Below, in pieces: positions 5,571 to 5,736 of a stretch of DNA of 5,736 nucleotides. Position 1 is the stretch's first letter. Each line of letters begins with the position of its first letter. A model generated the notes under the pieces. That model was given only the letters and a program-made list of their open reading frames with translations. It did not search any database and was not told the origin of the DNA. Location: the NCBI GenBank assembly GCA_937892085.1, contig CALAVD010000428.1, positions 1-5,736 on the forward strand, given 5' to 3'. Both the position numbers and the translations under genes were made by a program. The DNA is from an uncultured Prevotellaceae bacterium. GTDB lineage: Bacteria; Bacteroidota; Bacteroidia; Bacteroidales; Muribaculaceae.

Positions 5571-5736
5571 TTTTTTTAACGTTTCACCTTAAATTTCACC
5601 TGATTTTTAGCTGATTTCCCTAAAATGAACTAAAGGTGGGTTCTATAAATTAATAAAATGTTGAGAGGGGTTCTTGGCTGTTTTTTGTTTCTTTTCGGCA
5701 TCTGCTTCGTTAAATCCTTGCAACATAGCCCGCTAT
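5571..5736. other. Right end: ambiguous edge, no confident gene
   Basis: Two overlapping readings share the same triplets on opposite strands. On the +, an ATG at 5658 opens a frame that runs off the window with a hydrophobic start (MLRGVLGCFLFLFGICFV), like a signal peptide or membrane anchor. On the -, a complete 27-residue frame (5726-5643) reads MLQGFNEADAEKKQKTAKNP and is highly charged, with an in-frame stop just upstream at 5733-5735. Because Lys and Glu codons read in reverse give Phe and Leu, one is likely a shadow of the other. A third option is a short C-terminal tail on the - strand ending at 5710. From 5571 to 5642 I see nothing beyond AT-rich sequence. Confidence 0.3.

Overview
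The window looks like a piece of chromosome from a member of the Bacteroidales (Bacteroidota). Three things point there. The small gene next to rpmG encodes a DUF4295 protein, which is typical of this phylum. Two promoters match the Bacteroidota pattern TTTG / TAnnTTTG. The 23S and 5S sequences also read like Bacteroidales rRNA. Genus cannot be fixed from the sequence alone; a Prevotella- or Muribaculaceae-like organism is a guess.

Layout from left to right: the 3' end of a 23S rRNA gene (1 to about 308); a 23S-5S spacer with two arrays of 7-bp repeats; a 5S rRNA gene (about 520-624) with a strong terminator (629-660); then a decayed, GC-rich second 5S remnant that keeps the 3' flank and has its own terminator (about 679-793). 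This closes the rRNA operon. Three + strand genes follow: a secreted protein of unknown function (915-2249), a membrane sensor histidine kinase (2357-3556) and a cytoplasmic MBL-fold hydrolase (3641-4465). They end against three convergent - strand genes, transcribed rpmB (L28), rpmG (L33), DUF4295, with a hairpin terminator (4536-4571) between the two groups.

Upstream of rpmB, a near-perfect Bacteroidota promoter (5539-5570) drives a roughly 290-nt leader or separate RNA. Its first bases can pair over 11 bp with a segment 238-248 nt downstream, and at least four further hairpins lie between the two arms. This is the best candidate in the window for something not explained by protein genes: either a free-standing structured ncRNA or a cis-regulatory leader of the ribosomal protein operon.

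The rRNA and ribosomal protein genes form the translation-related part of the window. The three + strand genes have no obvious shared pathway, and the kinase has no response regulator beside it. Heptamer repeat tracts with different unit sequences sit in the rRNA spacer and directly at the 3' ends of the kinase and hydrolase genes, where they run into the last codons.
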